Shown here: one piece after another, positions 58,743 through 64,000 of the stretch
How the letters are laid out: each line of letters opens with the position of its first letter
Position numbering within the stretch: position 1 is the stretch's first letter
Source of the DNA: Rhabditoides inermis
Lineage: Eukaryota > Nematoda > Chromadorea > Rhabditida > Rhabditidae
Length of the DNA: 64,000 bases
Assembly (NCBI GenBank): GCA_963966185.1
Contig: CAWZYM010000376.1
Coordinates: forward strand, 470,001-534,000
Reading direction: 5' to 3'
Program-made: the position numbers and the translations under genes
Notes under the pieces: model-generated
The model's input: only the letters and a program-made list of their open reading frames with translations
What the model was told of the DNA's origin: nothing
Database searches by the model: none

Positions 58743-59178
58743 ATGTTCTCTTCGTTCCTCCACTTCCTGGTTCTGCTTCTCGCTCTTCTCACCGTCGGGA
58801 CCGAGGCTCGCAGCCGACTCCGCAACCGGCCCATCATCGAAGTGTAAGTACGGCATTACGGTAGTACGGTAGCACGATAGTACGGTAGTACGGTAGCACG
58901 GTAGCACGGTAGTACGGTATTACAGTAGTACAATATTACGGTAGTACGGTAGCACGTTTTAAACTCGAAAAAAACTACTGAAATCGTATCAAACTGGAAA
59001 CTTTTCTCAAACGCGCGTGCTGCATGATTGTGGATAACTTCCATCTTTTCACTTGTATTGAATGTGAAACGTATCTTCACAAAAGTGTTTTGTAATTTAC
59101 ATTTTAATGAAAACACTTTTCAGCGACGAACCGATCGAGTTCGACCTGCCGCGCTTCCGCCGCCACGTCAGACAGTGA
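58743..59178 (+). CDS. Small secreted peptide precursor (51 residues)
   Basis: Exons 58743-58843 and 59124-59178 join in phase to give 51 residues. The first 22 are a textbook signal peptide (MFSSFLHFLVLLLALLTVG, then TEA). The mature part is basic with possible processing sites (RSRLRNR, RFRR) and a short acidic stretch (EVDEPIEF), ending HVRQ. No cysteines, so it is not a disulfide-rich peptide. It looks like a neuropeptide-like, hormone or antimicrobial precursor; no family recognised. The intron contains GTACGGTAGC decamer repeats (58846-58955). TATA box upstream. Confidence 0.7.
58846..58955. repeat. GTACGGTAGC tandem decamers
   Basis: About ten copies of a TACGGTAG-based 8-10-mer with GC/TA variants, filling the first half of the peptide gene intron from the donor GTAAGTACGG onward. 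Confidence 0.88.
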
Positions 59179-59299
59179 ACCTCACTTCACCCGCACCACG
59201 AAACACTATGCACACTCGGTGTACACCACGCGACACTACTATGATCAGCTCTGCAGCTTTACATGACTCTTCTCTCTCTCTCGCATAATGTATAAAGTG

Positions 59300-59305
59300 T
59301 TTATT
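59300..59305 (-). terminator. Polyadenylation signal AATAAA of the DHRS4-like gene
   Basis: On the minus strand AATAAA lies about 105 bases after the stop codon at 59409. Confidence 0.6.
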
Positions 59306-59408
59306 ATAGTGATACAAAGATGGAATGTACAGTGTGTGACACATGACAGACTACCGAAACGGATACACCAGTTACAGTACCGGCTACCGTACCCCTACAG
59401 TATGCCGT

Positions 59409-59966
59409 CTACAGTCTGGCGTGGCTGCCTCCGTTGATGACGATGGTCTCTCCGGTAATATAGCTGGCATCTTCCGACACGAGGAAGGCGACTGCGCCCG
59501 CGCACTCGGAGGGCACACCGAGGCGGTTGAGAGGGATCTGAAACAGGGCGAGTGGGTCCCGGCACGATCGTCTGACTACGATCCTTTTTATATTATCATT
59601 ATTGAAAGAGTCTCGACCCGGCACGACTTTACGGTACTTGTCTCTTTGCACTGGTAACAGAAGTAAAAAGATTTGGTTCCGGTACGAATGGTTGATTGCA
59701 TTGAACTCGGAAATATGCAATATGTTATATGTACGGTATAACCGAATTTAGATAAGTTACAAATGCACGAAGTAAATTCAGTTCAGTTCCGACTCTAAAA
59801 AACAGTGCATTCTCATCTCTTGATTTTAGATTTTAGTAGATCACTAATCAGTACGGAATACGCTTCGGGTTTCTTCCATTTCCGCATGATCGTCCCTGAG
59901 ACCCTGAACACTTTGATCTTTGAAGAAGACGTCACGGGTTTCGACTACCTGGTTTCCTCTCTCCTT

Positions 59967-59999
<33 letters not shown>

Positions 60000-61679
60000 C
60001 TTTCTCTCTCTCTCTCTCTCTCTTCTCTATCTCTCTCTCGCTCTCCTCGTCTCACCGATCATCTGATCTCATCACATCGAACTAGAACGAAAAAGCAGGA
60101 AGAAGAGAAAGCGAGAAAGAGAGAGACAGAGATAGCAAGAGAGACGCGACAACTTGGAATGTGGCTAGCTGAGAAGGCTAAAAAGCACAGAATTGCGTGG
60201 AAAGATCGGAGCGAACCGCAGATCTTCATCACAATCACGTGGGCGGAGGGCAGAGAGAGAAATAGAGTGTAGGTAGTGTGGTGAAACAAGAAAGCACAGA
60301 GAAACATACGAAACGAGAGTGTCTGATGTCAAGTTGAGTGCAACTTGCAAGGAGAAGAAGCAGAAGAAGAATGAGAAGGTGCAAAAAGCAAGAACTAGTT
60401 GCGGAAGTGGAGAGAAGCGTCGCATCTCTCTCTCTCTCTCTCTCTCTCTCTATTTCTCTCTCTGTCTCTCTGTCTCTCTCTCTCTCTCTCTCTATTTCTC
60501 TCATAAATAGAACATCACCAACTGTTGTATCGCCGGGTCAATGCGGTTTCCTGCTAAGTTCACACATATGGTGAAACGAACCCCGAAATTGATGTTCAAT
60601 TTTTCACAAAATAAATAAATAAGTGAGCTAGACAAACTATTTGCCGTCACTATTTCAAAATAAAGTCATGAAGATCTTTCTCCTCGTTCTCAAATTTGCG
60701 GAAACTGCCAAAGTATACGTCAAACTCTTCGTAACGCAACCAAACATCGTGTTTAAAAGGCATTTTGAAGGAACTGCTTATGCTTATTAGAAAAAAAAAG
60801 TAATATAATGTTTGTAATGTTTATTCTAACCGACAGGGATAGGCATATTATCTCTGAATTTCAGATGATTTTTAGGAAAAGGATTTTTTTTCATTTCAAA
60901 TTTATAAACCTCGTTATTCGGCCACACCGTGCGCTCATTGCTGGCTTGTTTTCTGCCTGCGCCCGTCTGTAACACAAACTCATTCCACACTATGCCATTT
61001 ATCCTTATCACTAACACATTATTATTTGTCATGATCCCTCACTCGCACATGAAACATGGTAATTCAAAGGCATTATTCAAAATCGAGGGATTTTCGAAAT
61101 GAGTTACATCTACGAATATAAACTTTCTAAAATGAAGAGCCGCCCACTTTTTCGATAGCCCACTATCTGGAGCCTCATTTTATTGTTACCACAGTTCTTG
61201 ATTATTTATGTTTCACACAAACCACTATTTTGTCACACTCAGAATCATAGCTAGTGCAAACAGGTGTTTTCTTTAAAATACAACAAATAATATTTTTTCG
61301 AACATGAAAAAAACATCGAAAAAAGACACCGAGAGCTCCCCCTCAAGTCCAATAATAATCAATAAATATAGAGACAATTCGAAAAAAGAGCACCGACCGC
61401 CTGAGTCTCGACAGCGTCCTGCTCTCCATCCTCCCACAGCTGGAAACAACAAGATCAGGACAAGTAAACAAACGGGTAAACAAATAAATACACAAGTAAG
61501 CAACCAGGTGGTAAGTAAACAAACTAGTAAACAGCCAGGTGAACATGTAAACAAACAAGTAAACACGCACCATCTGGCTGAGCTTGGTCTTGATGATTCC
61601 TGGGGCGATGGCGTTGACACGGATATGGTCTGCGGCGAGACCCAGGGCCAGGGCCTGAGAGGGAAGCTCTCGGTGTCTG

Positions 61680-61724
<45 letters not shown>

Positions 61725-63630
61725 CCTCCCTTTCTCCCCCCCCCCCCCTCTCTCTCTCTCTCTCTCCCAACCTTTGTCAGTCCGAGCAGCGCCGTCTTTG
61801 TCACGGCGTAGAGAGCGATGCCGCCCTGAATTACATTTCTCAATTTTTTAAATCTTTCTTATCATAGTTCCAGACAGTTCCATTCTACATAGGACAAATG
61901 CACATCTGTGGCAGAAAAACAATGTGAGCATTCGACCATTCAAGTATTCAAGTGAGTATTCTATTCCACATACCGCTTTGTCTCTCTTATACGTTTCAGT
62001 GCAGTATTAAAGAAACAGTGGCGCATTATTTTCGACTTTGAATCATAATTTGACCCATTGGAATGCAAAACAAACGAAAAAATAACGATTCAAAGCTGTT
62101 ACCGTGTTAACACACCAATTACCACAGATCGTCCCGTTGAAAATAAGCGTTCAAATGTGTGTTTCAGCGGGAAGTCCCATTGTCGCGGGGCCGATCGATA
62201 TTGTGATCGCTTTCAGTTCTCGGGAAGGGCAGAGGTCTTTGCGCGAGATGACCCAATGAGCTGCGTGGCGCAGTAGAAAAGACTGTGGGCTATCACTCTC
62301 GCAGCCACGGATTCGAATGCTGTTTGCAACTTTGCCTGAAACATACATGCACCTCGGTGCGTGGTGATTCCGTGCGAATTTGAAAATTTCATTATCACAC
62401 GTTCCTGATATACGCCTCTGTTCCTTTAAAAACTGCAATCACATTTATGTAGCAATGACTGAATTATAAACTTGGTATTACGTGTTTTACTTTTACCGTT
62501 CCAATAATGAATATATAATACTTTTCCCATATTCTTTTCCCATCGTTAAGAGCTTCTTACTTGCATCTGAATTTCGTAGTGGAAATGGGAAGCTTACCTC
62601 CGGGGTCTTGTAGGCGCCGTATGAGGAGTTGAAGATGATGTTGCCGCCACTGAAAAGGTGGAGAATGAGAGAGAGGGAGAGAGGGAGAGAGAGGGATAGA
62701 GAGAGAAGAAGAGAGAGAGGGCGGGAGAGAGTCGGGAAGGTGAGAGGGAGAAGGGAGAGAGGGAGAGGAGAGAGAGAGAGCGAGAGAAAAGGGAGAGAGA
62801 GAGAAGAAAGAAAGAGGGAAATGGAGAGGGAGAGGGAGAGGGAGGTGGAGGTGGAGGTGGAGGTGGAGGTGGAGGTGGAGGTGGAGGTGGAGGTGGAGGT
62901 GGAGGTGGAGATGGAGATGGAGATGGAGATGGAGATGGAGATGGAGATGGAGATGGAGATGGAGATGGAGATGGAGATGGAGATGGAGATGGAGATGGAG
63001 ATGGAGATGGAGATGGAGATGGAGATGGAGATGGAGATGGAGATGGAGATGGAGATGGAGATGGAGATGGAGATGGAGATGGAGATGGAGATGGAGATGG
63101 AGATGGAGATGGAGATGGAGATGGAGATGGAGATGGAGATGGAGATGGAGATGGAGATGGAGATGGAGATGGAGATGGAGATGGAGATGGAGATGGAGAT
63201 GGAGATGGAGATGGAGATGGAGATGGAGATGGAGATGGAGATGGAGATGGAGATGGAGATGGAGATGGAGATGGAGATGGAGATGGAGATGAGAGATGGA
63301 GAGAGGGAGAGAGGGAGAGAGGGAGAGAGGGAGAGAGGGAGAGAGGGAGAGAGGGAGAGAGGGAGAGAGGGAGAGAGGGAGAGAGGGAGAGAGGGAGAGA
63401 GGGAGAGAGGGAGAGAGAGATAGACAACGATATAGAGAGAGAGAGCCAGAGATATAGAAGAAGAGAGGGAGATATATAAAGAGCGAGGAGAGAGAGACCG
63501 AGCGAGTCAAAGAAAAATAGAGAGGGGAGAAAACTCCTTACCCTGCTCTCTTCATATGGGGATGGACCAGCTTGGCCAGCTGCCAGCCGCTCTTGACGTT
63601 CACGTCGAACAGCTTGTTCCACACGCCGTC
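59409..63630 (-). CDS. DHRS4: DHRS4-like short-chain dehydrogenase/reductase, 5' incomplete
   Basis: Exons in minus order: 63630-63542, 62649-62598, 61825-61772, 61654-61571, 59537-59409. They encode the C-terminal two thirds of a classical [14 protein letters not shown] (catalytic Asn), [12 protein letters not shown] (Ser), [10 protein letters not shown] (Tyr and Lys), [51 protein letters not shown]. The protein ends HARL, whose ARL is a peroxisomal PTS1-type signal, as DHRS4 ends in SRL. It is expected to be an NADP-dependent carbonyl/retinal reductase in peroxisomes. The Rossmann start is beyond the right edge. About 12-15 residues normally lie between SQM and the last exon; no exon for them was found in 59538-61570, so it may be missed or lost. 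Intron 3 begins with a (GA)n run at the donor. Confidence 0.9.
60421..60502. repeat. (CT)n tract
   Basis: Simple repeat in the long intron of the DHRS4-like gene; another at 59955-60050. Confidence 0.93.
61680..61768. repeat. (CT)n tract at DHRS4 intron donor
   Basis: On the gene strand the intron starts GTTGGGAGAGAGAG and stays GA-rich, with a G run in the middle (61736-61748). Confidence 0.93.
62010..62340 (+). repeat. SINE-like element with tRNA-like box pair
   Basis: The head (ACAGTGGCGCATTATTTTCGAC) is like 18965 and 20385. Near 62258-62325 are an A-box-like TGCGTGGCGCAGTAGA and a B-box-like GGATTCGAATGC, about 50 bases apart. In a DHRS4 intron. Confidence 0.5.
62660..63425. repeat. 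Composite (GA)n / (GGAGGT)n / (GGAGAT)n / (GGGAGAGA)n array
   Basis: GA-rich start, about 12 GGAGGT units (62841-62908), about 63 GGAGAT units (62909-63290), then about 15 GGGAGAGA units (63300-63420). The neighbouring hexamers differ by one base, showing stepwise conversion. In the DHRS4 intron between its first two visible exons. Confidence 0.96.
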
Positions 63631-63654
63631 CTGCCGAGGAGAGAAGTGACGCGG

Positions 63655-63760
63655 ACAGACAGACAGACAGACACACGGACTGCGGCAGGGACAGACGGAC
63701 GGACAGGCGACAGGGACATGCGGACAGACGGAGAGACAAACAGACGAACACGCTGACAGT
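63655..63760. repeat. Degenerate (CAGA)n / GGACA-rich tract
   Basis: CAGACAGACAGAC followed by GGACAGACGG-like variants, just upstream (gene strand) of the DHRS4 exon acceptor at 63631. Confidence 0.85.
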
Positions 63761-64000
63761 CGCCAGGGACAGGCGAAACTGAGAGACGGACATCAATATA
63801 TCCCTCTCTATCTTTCTATACTCTCTCACTTCATTGTTTATTAGTTGAAAAGTAGCTCATGAGTCTCTATTACTCCATTACTGCTCTATTGCATTGTTTC
63901 ATAACTCATTTACTTGATGTGAAACATATGGTATGTGATTTTTTGAAACTCTTTCGCGCGCGCATTTTCTTCATCCCTATTCTCTCTCTCCCTCCCTTCT

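Noticed and set aside
60826..61032. Minus ORF of 68 residues in a DHRS4 intron
   Set aside because: Amino-acid composition looks plausible and an acceptor-like TTACAG lies inside, but there is no recognisable domain, no partner exon and no homology I can name.
62557..63829. ORFs with Met-Glu, His-Leu or Ser-Pro repeats
   Set aside because: GGAGAT hexamer array read in different frames.

Overview
The window is eukaryotic genomic DNA, most likely from a nematode and plausibly a diplogastrid/rhabditid type. Genes are cut into many small exons (about 40-150 bp) with GT-AG introns, most of them short. The gene set is animal: matrix metalloproteinase, C-type lectins, SOL/calpain-15, SLC46 transporter, cardiolipin synthase and a DHRS4-type dehydrogenase. 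CR1/Jockey-type LINEs and palindromic DNA elements fill much of the space. The species call is inference; the exons were read directly, by splice sites, reading-frame phase and protein motifs. No prokaryotic operon, CRISPR or IS structure is present.

Layout. 1-525 is a (GAGAAA)n array. 548-4680 (+) is the 3' part of an SLC46-like transporter whose introns hold a LINE tail, a foldback element and a retroposon. 4868-9260 is a nest of inverted-repeat elements with one weak open region. 9757-11439 (+) is a compact matrix metalloproteinase. 13711-15018 is a long-armed inverted-repeat element set in (TA)n. 15.9-17.6 kb (+) holds an unrecognised multi-exon gene. 18.2-21.3 kb carries two C-type lectin genes tail to tail, the minus one lacking the core of its domain. 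21.7-24.6 kb is repeat-dense: a duplicated calpain exon, a MITE nested in another element, and direct repeats. 24.6-28.5 kb is a LINE with both ORFs open.

28698-42016 (-) is a SOL/calpain-15 gene of about 29 exons (two RanBP2-type zinc fingers, calpain protease core, SOL C-terminal domain). Its introns hold kilobase-scale microsatellites, a tRNA-Pro gene, a MITE and a solo LTR. 42385-48314 (+), divergent from it, is a complete cardiolipin synthase gene. 49.65-55.6 kb is a minus-strand LINE split by a plus-strand LINE, which is itself split by a 378-bp MITE. 58743-59178 (+) is a two-exon gene for a 51-residue secreted peptide with a TATA box. 59409-63630 (-) is the 3' part of a DHRS4-like short-chain dehydrogenase that runs off the right edge.

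The genes do not form a pathway. The most distinctive feature is that many introns carry a microsatellite beginning at or within a few bases of the 5' splice site, as if the donor motif itself had expanded. Several families of tRNA-like or palindromic non-autonomous elements also recur across the window.
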